This document shows, one piece after another, positions 55,024 to 63,578 of a stretch of 64,000 nucleotides of DNA. Below the pieces are notes generated by a model. The model did no database searches, was not told the origin of the DNA, and saw only the letters and a program-made list of their open reading frames with translations. Source of the DNA: JBBRBB01 sp963830175. Lineage in GTDB: Bacteria > Bacteroidota > Bacteroidia > Chitinophagales > Chitinophagaceae. Made by a program: the position numbers and the translations under genes. The stretch lies in assembly GCA_963830175.1 (NCBI GenBank), contig CAWHKV010000002.1:124001-188000 (forward strand), in the 5' to 3' direction. Numbering within the stretch: the stretch's first letter is position 1; each line of letters opens with the position of its first letter.

Positions 55024-55842
55024 ATGAAGCCAATATTAGTAAGTATATCTTTTGCCATGTTAATAATCATGGGTTGCCGACCCGCTAAAAAAGTGCAGGG
55101 GATCGAGACTGCCATGACAAAAAAAGACACTTTGCAGACACCACAGGTTTTGAAGGAAAATACCGACTCTTTTACCGAAGCCAGGGAAATAATAAAGCAA
55201 TTAAAAAAGAATGAAATAGATTTTAAAACCTTTTCAGCTAAAGTAAAAATTGATTACGAGGGTGATGCTATATCCGACCAGGCAACTGCCAATATAAGGA
55301 TGCAAAAAGATAGCGTTATCTGGATTTCCCTTACAGGTGCTCTTGGCATTGAAGGTTTCAGGTTAATGGTAAATAAGGATTCAGTAAAACTGATGAATAA
55401 ACTCGAGAAGAAAGTGCAATACCGCTCGATCAGTTACCTGCAGGAACTCACTGAAATTCCTGTTGATTTTTATGGATTACAAGACCTGATTATTGGTAAC
55501 CCTGTTTTCGTGGACTCAACCATTATTAGTTATAAAAAAACTGATAATGAAATTTTAATATTAATGGCAGGTAACGTGTTTAAAAATTTGCTTTCCATAA
55601 GCAATCCCGATTTAAGGATCATTCATTCAAAACTGGATGACATGCATGCTTTAAAAAATCGAACTTGTGACATCACTTATGGCGATTACACACAACAGGA
55701 TAGTATTAAGTTTTCAACCAGCCGTAAAATTACTGTTGCTGAAAAATCAAAATTGAACATACAACTTGTATTTAAGCAATATGAATTCAATAAAACGCTT
55801 AGTTATCCTTTTACAATACCTAAAAATTATTCAGGCAGGTAA
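55024..55842 (+). CDS. DUF4292 lipoprotein
   Basis: The 272-residue lipoprotein (lipobox IIMGC, Cys18) belongs to DUF4292, a LolA/LolB-like beta-fold. Typical segments are DFKTFSAKVKIDYEGD, VIWISLTGALGIEGFRLMVNKDSVKLMN and a C-terminal strand region. In Bacteroidota it commonly lies between dut and the EnvC-like gene, as here. The fold suggests lipid or lipoprotein binding, but function is not established. Confidence 0.85.
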   Translation: MKPILVSISFAMLIIMGCRPAKKVQGIETAMTKKDTLQTPQVLKENTDSFTEAREIIKQLKKNEIDFKTFSAKVKIDYEGDAISDQATANIRMQKDSVIWISLTGALGIEGFRLMVNKDSVKLMNKLEKKVQYRSISYLQELTEIPVDFYGLQDLIIGNPVFVDSTIISYKKTDNEILILMAGNVFKNLLSISNPDLRIIHSKLDDMHALKNRTCDITYGDYTQQDSIKFSTSRKITVAEKSKLNIQLVFKQYEFNKTLSYPFTIPKNYSGR

Positions 55843-55888
55843 TATCTATTTTTGCGCTTCGTTATTCTTTAAAGTATAAGTTTATTTC

Positions 55889-57277
55889 ATGCCCATGGTT
55901 AAAAAGTTTCTTGTTTCTCTTTCTTTTCTATTACTTGTTTTGGTTAGCGGCGCGCAGCAAACAAAAGAAGAAATTCAAAAAAAGCAGGCTCAGTTGCAAA
56001 AAGAACTGGCAGACTTAAATAACACGCTAAACCAAATTAAATCAAGTAAAAAACAATCTCTTGGTCAGTTGGCTTTGGTCCAGCGTAAAATAGAAGCCCG
56101 GCAACAACTTATTAGTACCATTGACAAAGATGTTAGGCGTTTGAATAACGAGATATACTCCAATGCAGTACAAATAAATAAGCTTAAAAAAGAATTAGAT
56201 ACCCTGCGGCAAAACTATGCGCGGAGCCTTGTTTTTGCATACAAGAACCGGAGCAATTATGATTACCTTAATTTTATTTTTTCTGCAAAAACTTTTAACG
56301 ATGCCATTAAAAGGGTTGCCTATTTAAGAAGTTACCGGCAATACCGCGAAACCCAGGCTGATGCGATCGTGCAAACAGAAAATTTATTAGAAAAAAGAGT
56401 TAATCAGCTTACTTCCTCCAAGCAACAAAAAAATGTAGCACTTAAAGATGAAAGTGCGCAATTGGGTTCTCTTGAAAAAGACAAGAAGGAGAAAGATGGT
56501 GTTGTGCAGCAATTAAAGGGTAAGGAAAAAGATATTGCAGCCCAGATAAAAATAAACGAGAGAAACAGAGTAAAACTTCAGTCTGCTTTGCAGACCATTA
56601 TTAAACGCGAAATTGATGCAGCAAAGAAGAAGGCTGCCGAGCAGGAAAGGCAAGCAAAAATTAAAGCTGAGGCTGAAAGGAAAAAACAGGAAGCAGCAAA
56701 TGCCTTAGCAAAGGCCAACGCAAATGCAGGCACAACCAATTCAACGGTTGCTGAAGAAAAACCTGAAGCAAAACCTGAGGCAACAGTTGCTGCTCCTGTG
56801 GTCTCTCCGGCACGAAAAGAAAGAACATACAGTGCGTTGGAATCAACAAATGAAAGTCTTACCCAATCCATAAATTTTGAAACCAACAGAGGCAATTTAC
56901 CATGGCCTGTTTCGTCTGGTTATGTTTCTACGCAGTTTGGAAGATATAATGTTCCGGGTACAGGGTTAACGGGCGATATGCCTGGCGTGGAGATCTCGAT
57001 GCCTGCCGGAAGCGTGGTAAAAGCAGTGGCAGATGGTGAAGTCTCTGCAGTGTTTGATATGGGAGACGGACAGGCAATTGTTATAAGGCATGGTAAATAC
57101 TTTACTACTTATAGTCATCTTGGTAGTGTGGCTGTAAGCCGCGGACAAAAAGTTAATGCCGGAACACAACTCGGAAGAGCCGCTCAAAGCCTGGATGGGG
57201 ACGGACAAATTATTTTTATGGTAACCAATGAAAAAAATGTAAATCTTAATCCTGAATCCTGGCTAAAAGGCAGGTAA
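55889..57277 (+). CDS. EnvC-like murein hydrolase activator (degenerate M23/LytM)
   Basis: The 462-residue protein has a signal peptide (start at 55889 or 55895). Long coiled coils span residues about 22-115 and 160-265, then comes a linker rich in Ala, Pro and Glu. The C-terminal LytM/M23 domain spans about 345-462 (SMPAGSVVKAVADGEVSAV, IVIRHGKYFTTYSHLG). The M23 zinc ligands appear lost: the H-x3-D position reads MPGVE and the H-x-H position reads IIFMV. This matches EnvC, an inactive LytM protein that activates amidases at division. Its amidase partner is not in the window. Confidence 0.88.
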   Translation: MPMVKKFLVSLSFLLLVLVSGAQQTKEEIQKKQAQLQKELADLNNTLNQIKSSKKQSLGQLALVQRKIEARQQLISTIDKDVRRLNNEIYSNAVQINKLKKELDTLRQNYARSLVFAYKNRSNYDYLNFIFSAKTFNDAIKRVAYLRSYRQYRETQADAIVQTENLLEKRVNQLTSSKQQKNVALKDESAQLGSLEKDKKEKDGVVQQLKGKEKDIAAQIKINERNRVKLQSALQTIIKREIDAAKKKAAEQERQAKIKAEAERKKQEAANALAKANANAGTTNSTVAEEKPEAKPEATVAAPVVSPARKERTYSALESTNESLTQSINFETNRGNLPWPVSSGYVSTQFGRYNVPGTGLTGDMPGVEISMPAGSVVKAVADGEVSAVFDMGDGQAIVIRHGKYFTTYSHLGSVAVSRGQKVNAGTQLGRAAQSLDGDGQIIFMVTNEKNVNLNPESWLKGR

Positions 57278-57357
57278 AATTTATAGTGCCCTGAATAATG
57301 TGCATATAAATGGGTTTTTGGTAATGACTTATCTTTACTACGCAACACCAGGTAATA

Positions 57358-57744
57358 ATGGCTTCAAAAATTTCTGAAGGAATAGAGATAAATGTGGAAA
57401 CCTTTTTCCAGGCAGATTACAGTAATCCTGTTAATAATGAATTCATGTTTGCGTACCGCATAACTATTGAAAACCATAACAACTTCAGCGCAAAATTATT
57501 AAGAAGACAGTGGTATATTTTTGATAGTAATGGGGAGAACAGGGAAGTTGAAGGAGAGGGTGTGGTAGGTGTGCAACCCGTATTATCACCGGGTCAAAAA
57601 TTTCAATATGTAAGCGGGTGTAACCTGCGCACCGAAATGGGCAGAATGTATGGCGATTACACCATGGAAAACATGGATAATAAAACAACCTTTAAAGCCA
57701 AGATCCCTCCTTTTGAAATGGTCGTTCCATTTAAAATGAATTAG
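57358..57744 (+). CDS. apaG: ApaG (Co2+/Mg2+ efflux-associated) protein
   Basis: This 128-residue protein is a full-length ApaG/DUF525: FMFAYRITIENHN, AKLLRRQWYIFDSNGE, VEGEGVVGVQPVLSPGQKFQYVSG and MYGDYTMENMD. The domain is a fibronectin-like beta-sandwich. Despite its common name, its biochemical role is not settled. The gene converges on gldB with an 18-nt gap. Confidence 0.93.
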   Translation: MASKISEGIEINVETFFQADYSNPVNNEFMFAYRITIENHNNFSAKLLRRQWYIFDSNGENREVEGEGVVGVQPVLSPGQKFQYVSGCNLRTEMGRMYGDYTMENMDNKTTFKAKIPPFEMVVPFKMN

Positions 57745-57762
57745 CACCCAGAAATTTTCTTA

Positions 57763-58782
57763 CTACCGAGGCTTGTATTTCGCTTCTTCATAAATTGTTT
57801 TTGCAGGCGTATTTAAAACCATTTGCGGCGATATATTTTCTTTTCCGTCCATCCATTTTTTTATTATCTGCCATCCTACGAATTGCCCAATAAAACCCGG
57901 AGAAGCTGTACCTAACGCCTCAGTACGGGGGGCATCATTCATGTAATCTCTTACCATCATCGGGTCATTTATAAACAGTAAATTATTTTGAACGAAATAA
58001 TTCCAAATCATAGCTTCATTTTCATAAGAACCTTTTAATTGTTCATCTGTATAACCTGTTTTTAAGGAGTCTGCAACATCAGGTAAAAAAGCATTCAACA
58101 GGTATAATTTTTTTCCTGCCTCAACCATCTGGTAAACAAGCGGCATGCTGTTTATTCCGTTATTCTCTGGGTATATATCATCAATAATATTTTTCATGCA
58201 ATTAACCGGAACATATTTTTTTTCAAATCTTCTTTGTTGATAAGCCGGGTAAACCTCATTAATAAAATCGCTGTTATAAACTGAGAAATCTTTCCCGAGG
58301 TATAATTGTAAACCAACCGCAAGCCCAGATTGTGTAAGTACATTCGCATACCCTTCAATAGGGCCGATAAAGGTTATTAAATTAGCAGGTAATGGATATT
58401 CCGGAAAATAGTATTTTACATGTTGTAGTCCTGTTTTCACTTCGGCTGAAACCTCGTCCATATTCCCAAATTGTTTTTGAGCTTCGTTGTAAACCGGGCC
58501 GTAATCTTTTATAAAACTTTTGATTGTAGAAATCACCGTGTCTTTGTTTGGATGAAGCCCCAAAATGTTATATAAAAAATCGCTTAAAAATGTGCCATAC
58601 TTTTGCTCCAGGCTGTTAAGTGATTGTTCCGCATGTGTAGTGTCTATTGAGAAAAAATCTTTATCAAACCGTTGAACCTGCAGGGTTACTGCAACACCGG
58701 AAACATCAGGTCCGGCGTTTTTATTGGTGCAGGAGGCTAATAAGATAAGTAGTACAGCTAAGTATGCTATGTTTTTCACCAT
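57763..58782 (-). CDS. gldB: gliding motility lipoprotein GldB
   Basis: The 339-residue lipoprotein (lipobox LLASC, Cys18) matches GldB: QVQRFDKDFFSIDT, LEQKYGTFLSDFLYNILGL, VQHVKYYFPEYPLP-like and FIGPIEGYANVL. GldB is required for gliding and stabilises other Gld proteins. It is divergent from nadE, which also neighbours gldB in Flavobacterium, but gldC is not beside it here. Confidence 0.88.
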   Translation of the reverse strand: MVKNIAYLAVLLILLASCTNKNAGPDVSGVAVTLQVQRFDKDFFSIDTTHAEQSLNSLEQKYGTFLSDFLYNILGLHPNKDTVISTIKSFIKDYGPVYNEAQKQFGNMDEVSAEVKTGLQHVKYYFPEYPLPANLITFIGPIEGYANVLTQSGLAVGLQLYLGKDFSVYNSDFINEVYPAYQQRRFEKKYVPVNCMKNIIDDIYPENNGINSMPLVYQMVEAGKKLYLLNAFLPDVADSLKTGYTDEQLKGSYENEAMIWNYFVQNNLLFINDPMMVRDYMNDAPRTEALGTASPGFIGQFVGWQIIKKWMDGKENISPQMVLNTPAKTIYEEAKYKPR

Positions 58783-58885
58783 TCGATAAAATTAAAGAAT
58801 GCAACAGGTGTCTGGCACATAAATTTTGTAATCATGCATTGATATAGGCAGTATTCATCAACTCTTCTAAACTTAACTTTACCAG

Positions 58886-60568
58886 ATGAAAATTTTTCTT
58901 GCGCAACAGAATTATATAATAGGCAACATAGAAGGCAACACACAAAAAATAATTGCCGCTATAAACGAAGCCAAGAAGCAAGGAGGTGATTTAATTGTTT
59001 TCAGCGAGTTATGCGTATGCGGTTACCCACCCCGCGATTTTGTTGAGTTCAATGATTTTATAAATAAATGTTATGCGGCTATTGATGAAATAAAAGAACA
59101 CGCCGATACAATAGGTGTACTTGTAGGATCGCCTGCAAGAAATCCTGTATTGGATGGGAAGGATCTTTTTAATGCAGCATTTTTTTTGTATGAAAAAAAA
59201 GTGATTGGTGAAGTGCATAAAACACTGTTGCCGAATTATGATGTGTTTGATGAGTACCGCTATTTTGAACCGGCATATGATTGGAAAGTGATTGAATTTA
59301 AAGGCAGGCGTTTTGCCATTACCATTTGCGAGGATATTTGGAATTTGGGTAATAATCCATTGTACCGGATTAGTCCCATGAACGAGCTGATGCGTTTTAA
59401 TCCCGATATAATGGTGAACCTGAGTGCATCTCCATTTGATTATACACATGTTGATGATCGTAAGTATGCCATTAAAGACAATGTGCTCAAATACAATTTG
59501 CCAATGGTGTATTGCAATACGGTAGGCAGTCAAACAGAAATTGTGTTTGATGGTGCCTCTTTGGTGTTTGATAAGTATGGCAATCTTTGTAAAGTTTTAC
59601 CCATGTTCAGTGAAGCATTGGAATGCGTAGAACTTAATGATGACGGTACCTTCAATGATCCCATCATTGCGCGTTTTGATGAACTTCCGCAAGCTGAAAT
59701 GATGCCTTTTGAACTTGATGCAACACTAAACATTTCCCAGGTACATGATGCACTCGTTACAGGCATCAGGGATTATTTTTCTAAAATGAACTTTACTAAA
59801 GCTATCCTTGGTTCTTCAGGTGGCATAGATAGCGCGGTAACCTTAGCACTTGCCGTAAAGGCTTTAGGCAGTAAGAATGTACGTGCGGTTTTAATGCCAT
59901 CACCTTACTCGAGCGACCACTCTGTAAACGATGCTGCGGAGTTAAGTAAGCGCCTGCAAAATCCTTATGATATTATTCGAATTGATCAGATTTATGAAAC
60001 CTTTTTACAAACATTGCAACCGGTTTTTAAGGACCTTCCATTTAATATTGCCGAAGAAAATATTCAAAGCAGGGTACGCGGAAACCTGCTTATGGCCCTT
60101 GCCAATAAATTTGGTTATATTTTATTAAATACTTCAAATAAAAGTGAGCTGGCTACAGGTTACGGAACTTTGTACGGCGATATGGCCGGGGGTTTAGGGG
60201 TGCTGGGCGATTGTTATAAACTGCAGGTGTATGAGCTTGCAAAATATATAAACCGCGGGGAGGAAATCATACCTTCTCACATCATTACTAAACCACCCAG
60301 TGCTGAACTTAGGCCTGATCAAAAAGATACAGACAGTCTTCCCTCATATGATATACTTGATAAGATTTTATACCATTATATCGAGGAAAGAAAAGGTCCT
60401 TCAGAAATAAAAAAATTGGGATACGATGCTTCTCTTGTTGACAGGATACTTAAAATGGTAAATACGAATGAGTATAAACGAAACCAGTTTTGCCCCATTA
60501 TAAGAATTTCTCCTAAAGCCTTTGGGGTAGGCAGGCGCATCCCGATAGTTGGCAATTATCTTAGTTAA
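58886..60568 (+). CDS. nadE: glutamine-dependent NAD+ synthase
   Basis: The 560-residue protein fuses an N-terminal nitrilase-type glutaminase (residues about 1-265; triad Glu41, Lys112, Cys148) to an NAD synthetase domain (about 280-560). The synthetase domain has the P-loop LGSSGGIDSAVTLALA, NIAEENIQSRVRGNLLMALAN and LLNTSNKSELATGYGTLYGD. It amidates nicotinate adenine dinucleotide using glutamine. With nadC and nadK it gives three NAD(P) synthesis genes in the window. Confidence 0.95.
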   Translation: MKIFLAQQNYIIGNIEGNTQKIIAAINEAKKQGGDLIVFSELCVCGYPPRDFVEFNDFINKCYAAIDEIKEHADTIGVLVGSPARNPVLDGKDLFNAAFFLYEKKVIGEVHKTLLPNYDVFDEYRYFEPAYDWKVIEFKGRRFAITICEDIWNLGNNPLYRISPMNELMRFNPDIMVNLSASPFDYTHVDDRKYAIKDNVLKYNLPMVYCNTVGSQTEIVFDGASLVFDKYGNLCKVLPMFSEALECVELNDDGTFNDPIIARFDELPQAEMMPFELDATLNISQVHDALVTGIRDYFSKMNFTKAILGSSGGIDSAVTLALAVKALGSKNVRAVLMPSPYSSDHSVNDAAELSKRLQNPYDIIRIDQIYETFLQTLQPVFKDLPFNIAEENIQSRVRGNLLMALANKFGYILLNTSNKSELATGYGTLYGDMAGGLGVLGDCYKLQVYELAKYINRGEEIIPSHIITKPPSAELRPDQKDTDSLPSYDILDKILYHYIEERKGPSEIKKLGYDASLVDRILKMVNTNEYKRNQFCPIIRISPKAFGVGRRIPIVGNYLS

Positions 60569-60588
60569 GTTAGATGGAAATATGGGAA

Positions 60589-61443
60589 TTATTGAGAAGC
60601 ATTTGCATGTTTTTCATTAACAACCATTAAAGGAACATGGCTATGAAAGGCAAGCATCTTGGTATGACTTCTTTTAAATAAATTCTCGAAAAGTCCATGT
60701 TGTTTTGCAATGGTAATAATCAGGTCTATTTGACGTTTTACCGCAAAATCATTAATCCCATCTATAAAATTATCCGCATTTACAAAGTGATATTCAGGAT
60801 CAAATGGAGAAAGTAATTGTTCTAACTTTTCGGTCTCTGCAGTGGCTTCAGAAGAAAAACCTTTATCTGACTGGTCTACATTAAGTACAAATAATGTTGC
60901 CTTTGTTTCTCCGAGTAAATCTTTTATAGCTTTAACCGGTGTGGTCTTTTCTATATCAGTATAATCGCAGGCCAGCATTACTTCTTCAATCGGTGTAACA
61001 GTTGCATTGGGCGGAACTATAATTACTGGCGTTTCTGAGATTCTTGCAACATCCAAAGAATGGCTACCCATAAACGCTTCATTTAATTTGTCGCTTCCGG
61101 TAACACCCATTACAATGAGGTCTGCATTAAATTTTTTGCTGATCTCGTTTATGCTGTCAGTTAAAAAGGCGTATTCACTGTAATGAATTATTTCCATCTG
61201 CTCACTGCACATTGGAAGTAAGCTTTGTTTAAATTTTTCGAGGGCATCCCTGCTTGCGTCAATTGCCTGTTTAGAGAAATCGTCAACTACCACAACAAGT
61301 GAAGGATCAGTTTCAATATTCCTGCTGCATGCATTATATAAAACCAGTTTATGAATATTTAATGACTTAGCAAGGTGTATTGCATAACGTGCCGCGTTGC
61401 GTGCCGTTTCAGAAAAATCAGTAGGGATAAGAATTGTTTTCAT
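60589..61443 (-). CDS. tandem universal stress protein
   Basis: The 284-residue protein is two UspA domains in tandem (about 1-148 and 149-284). The first has the ATP-binding glycine motif (VMGVTGSDKLNEAFMGSHSL). In the second the equivalent reads TIAKQHGLFENLFKRSHTKM, without the glycines, so only one nucleotide site is likely. It is cytoplasmic. It converges on nadE with a 20-nt gap. Confidence 0.92.
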   Translation of the reverse strand: MKTILIPTDFSETARNAARYAIHLAKSLNIHKLVLYNACSRNIETDPSLVVVVDDFSKQAIDASRDALEKFKQSLLPMCSEQMEIIHYSEYAFLTDSINEISKKFNADLIVMGVTGSDKLNEAFMGSHSLDVARISETPVIIVPPNATVTPIEEVMLACDYTDIEKTTPVKAIKDLLGETKATLFVLNVDQSDKGFSSEATAETEKLEQLLSPFDPEYHFVNADNFIDGINDFAVKRQIDLIITIAKQHGLFENLFKRSHTKMLAFHSHVPLMVVNEKHANASQ

Positions 61444-61544
61444 ATTGTTAGTTTGATTTTTTCAATGCCTTGCAAATTTGAATCCTGGGTCTAATAATTA
61501 TTGCCCACCCCAATGTCTTGCAAATAAAATGCCTGTAAAAACAG

Positions 61545-62729
61545 TTATGCTTCAGATAAATTTTCAATAATACCCGCAATGCCCTGGCCGCCGCCAACAC
61601 ATGCAGTTACAAGGCCGTATTTTTTATTCAACCGCTTTAAATCATTCAGTATTTGTACGGTTAATTTACTTCCTGTGCAACCTAAGGGATGACCCAGTGC
61701 AATGGCGCCTCCATTAATATTTACAATATCAGGGTTCATTTCCAGTTGCTCTATTACTGCAATGGATTGAGAAGCAAATGCCTCATTTAATTCTACCAGG
61801 TCTATCTGGGAAAGGTTCATATTTGCCTGGTCCAGTACTTTAGGTACGGCAGCAACAGGTCCTATCCCCATAATACGTGGGTGAACACCGGCACTCACGC
61901 AATTAACAAGCCGTCCTATGGGTTTGAGACCCAGCTGATTCATTAATTTTTCGCCCATCACAATTACGAACGATGCGCCATCACTTGTTTGGCTGGAATT
62001 TCCGGCAGTTACAGAACCGCCCTGTGCAAAGGCTGGTTTTAATTTCGAAAGCGCTTCTTGTGTAGTATCTGTTCGAACACCTTCATCGGTGTCAACTGTA
62101 TATTTTCGGGTTTTCTTTTTTCCTTTTTCATCCAGGTATACCTGTTCTACTACTACAGGCAGAATCCCCTCTTTAAAATACCCGCTTTCTATAGCTTTTT
62201 GTGCTTTAAGGTGACTATTTAAAGCAAAAACATCCTGCTTTTCCCGGCTAACATTGTATTCTTTAGCTACCGCTTCAGCGGTCAAACCCATGTTTAAATA
62301 ATAGTCGGGCTCATCTTTCGCGATGGAATAAGCAGGCACAGTCTTCCAGCCGGCTGTTGGCACAAGGCTCATGCTTTCTGTTCCGCCAGCAATAATACAT
62401 TCCGCCATTCCGGTACGAATCTTTGCTGTTGCCATGGCTATAGTTTCCAGTCCGCTGGCACAATACCGGTTTATAGTAACCCCTGGCACTTCAAATCCGA
62501 GGGCTCTTGCCGCAATAATTCTGGCTACCTGTAATCCCTGCTCGGCTTCAGGTACGGCATTGCCAACAAAAACATCATCAACCATCGAGTTTTTTAGTTG
62601 TGGAACTGAAGCCATTAATCCCTGTATAACTTCAATGGCCAGGTCATCAGGCCGGGTAAACCTGAACCCTCCTTTTTTACTTTTGGTAACAGCGGTTCTA
62701 AATCCGGCAATAATGTAAGCTTCCTGCAT
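61545..62729 (-). CDS. acetyl-CoA C-acyltransferase (thiolase)
   Basis: The ATG at 62729 is used; the frame extends only to a TTG at 62738. The 394-residue protein has the acylated cysteine in NRYCASGLETIAMA (near 88). It also has GGTESMS, VELNEAFASQS, GGAIALGHPLGCTGSK and the second cysteine in VTACVGGGQGIAG. Degradative thiolases release acetyl-CoA in beta-oxidation. A role at the end of the phenylacetate pathway (PaaJ-like) is possible but not shown by context. Confidence 0.92.
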   Translation of the reverse strand: MQEAYIIAGFRTAVTKSKKGGFRFTRPDDLAIEVIQGLMASVPQLKNSMVDDVFVGNAVPEAEQGLQVARIIAARALGFEVPGVTINRYCASGLETIAMATAKIRTGMAECIIAGGTESMSLVPTAGWKTVPAYSIAKDEPDYYLNMGLTAEAVAKEYNVSREKQDVFALNSHLKAQKAIESGYFKEGILPVVVEQVYLDEKGKKKTRKYTVDTDEGVRTDTTQEALSKLKPAFAQGGSVTAGNSSQTSDGASFVIVMGEKLMNQLGLKPIGRLVNCVSAGVHPRIMGIGPVAAVPKVLDQANMNLSQIDLVELNEAFASQSIAVIEQLEMNPDIVNINGGAIALGHPLGCTGSKLTVQILNDLKRLNKKYGLVTACVGGGQGIAGIIENLSEA

Positions 62730-62897
62730 AAAATTCAATTATTTGTAAAGTTAATAAGGGCATGATTAAATCTCTTGGACAATGATCATTTAAACAGCGT
62801 TTTAATATGATTAGTATGAAAACAGGCACGCATTGGTTTGAAAATCGGTAATTTCGCAACTTAATTTTTAAGAAGTCATAAAAATATTTAAAAAAGC

Positions 62898-62928
62898 TTG
62901 TCTGTTCACATGCATACCCCTACCTTTG
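62898..62928 (+). promoter_or_regulatory. promoter of the S10 ribosomal operon
   Basis: TTG (62898-62900) and TACCTTTG (62921-62928), separated by 20 nt, match the Bacteroidota -33/-7 consensus. Transcription would begin about 70 nt upstream of rpsJ. Confidence 0.7.
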
Positions 62929-63005
62929 CGCTCCCAAATCCTGCCATAGGTTGTATGTATTAGAACGAAAAATAAAGCCGGCAGCGAAAAATTGGAGAAG
63001 CGTTT

Positions 63006-63311
63006 ATGTCTCAGAGAATAAGAATAAAACTACAATCGTACGATCACAACCTGGTTGATAAATCAGCTGAAAAGATCGTGAAAACTGTTAGAAGTACAGG
63101 CGCAGTTATTACGGGTCCTATTCCTTTGCCAACACGCAAAAGAATATTCACCGTTTTACGTTCACCGCACGTGAACAAAAAAAGCCGTGAACAATTCCAG
63201 TTAAGTACGCACAAGCGCTTACTGGATATTTACACTTCAAGCAGCCGAACTGTAGATGCACTGAGCAAGCTTGATCTTCCCTCTGGTGTGGAAGTAGAAA
63301 TTAAGGCATGA
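63006..63311 (+). CDS. rpsJ: 30S ribosomal protein S10
   Basis: The 101-residue protein is a standard S10: RIRIKLQSYDHNLVDKSAEK, GAVITGPIPLPTRKRIFTVL, RSPHVNKKSREQFQL and LDLPSGVEVEIK. S10 is part of the 30S head and is also NusE in antitermination. It opens the S10 operon here; rplC follows after an unusually long spacer. Confidence 0.97.
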   Translation: MSQRIRIKLQSYDHNLVDKSAEKIVKTVRSTGAVITGPIPLPTRKRIFTVLRSPHVNKKSREQFQLSTHKRLLDIYTSSSRTVDALSKLDLPSGVEVEIKA

Positions 63312-63578
63312 TGATATTCCTTAAGAAGGAATAAGTTCTTAAATACACATCACCTCTCAATTCGAAAGAAAAAAAGAGCGCTGATTTAAAAAAAAGGGAA
63401 ACAGGATAAGATCTGTTTTCTACATATAAACAAGCCCTTCGAGGTTTGTTTACTTCCGGTACTTCTCTGGTCTTTTAAAGACCAAAAAAAAGAAAAGGTC
63501 GGAAGCAAACATAGGATTGAAGTCCATACCATAAAAAGGACTGTCCTAACAACCTCATGCTGGGCGCAAACTAGAAAA
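63312..63578 (+). promoter_or_regulatory. structured spacer/leader between rpsJ and rplC
   Basis: This 267-nt spacer has no gene but many inverted repeats. TATTCCTT pairs with AAGGAATA at 63315-63333. A 9-bp helix (63428-63436 with 63443-63451) shares bases with another helix (63448-63457 with 63501-63510), so the two exclude each other. TGGTCTTT pairs with AAAGACCA at 63468-63484. A two-part hairpin (63512-63525 with 63538-63548) ends 30 nt before the rplC ATG. This looks like a ribosomal protein autoregulatory leader, which is inference. Confidence 0.55.

Noticed and set aside
59009..59533. 174-residue antisense frame inside nadE
   Set aside because: It opposes a clearly coding gene, has no recognisable motif and an amino-acid make-up typical of a shadow frame.
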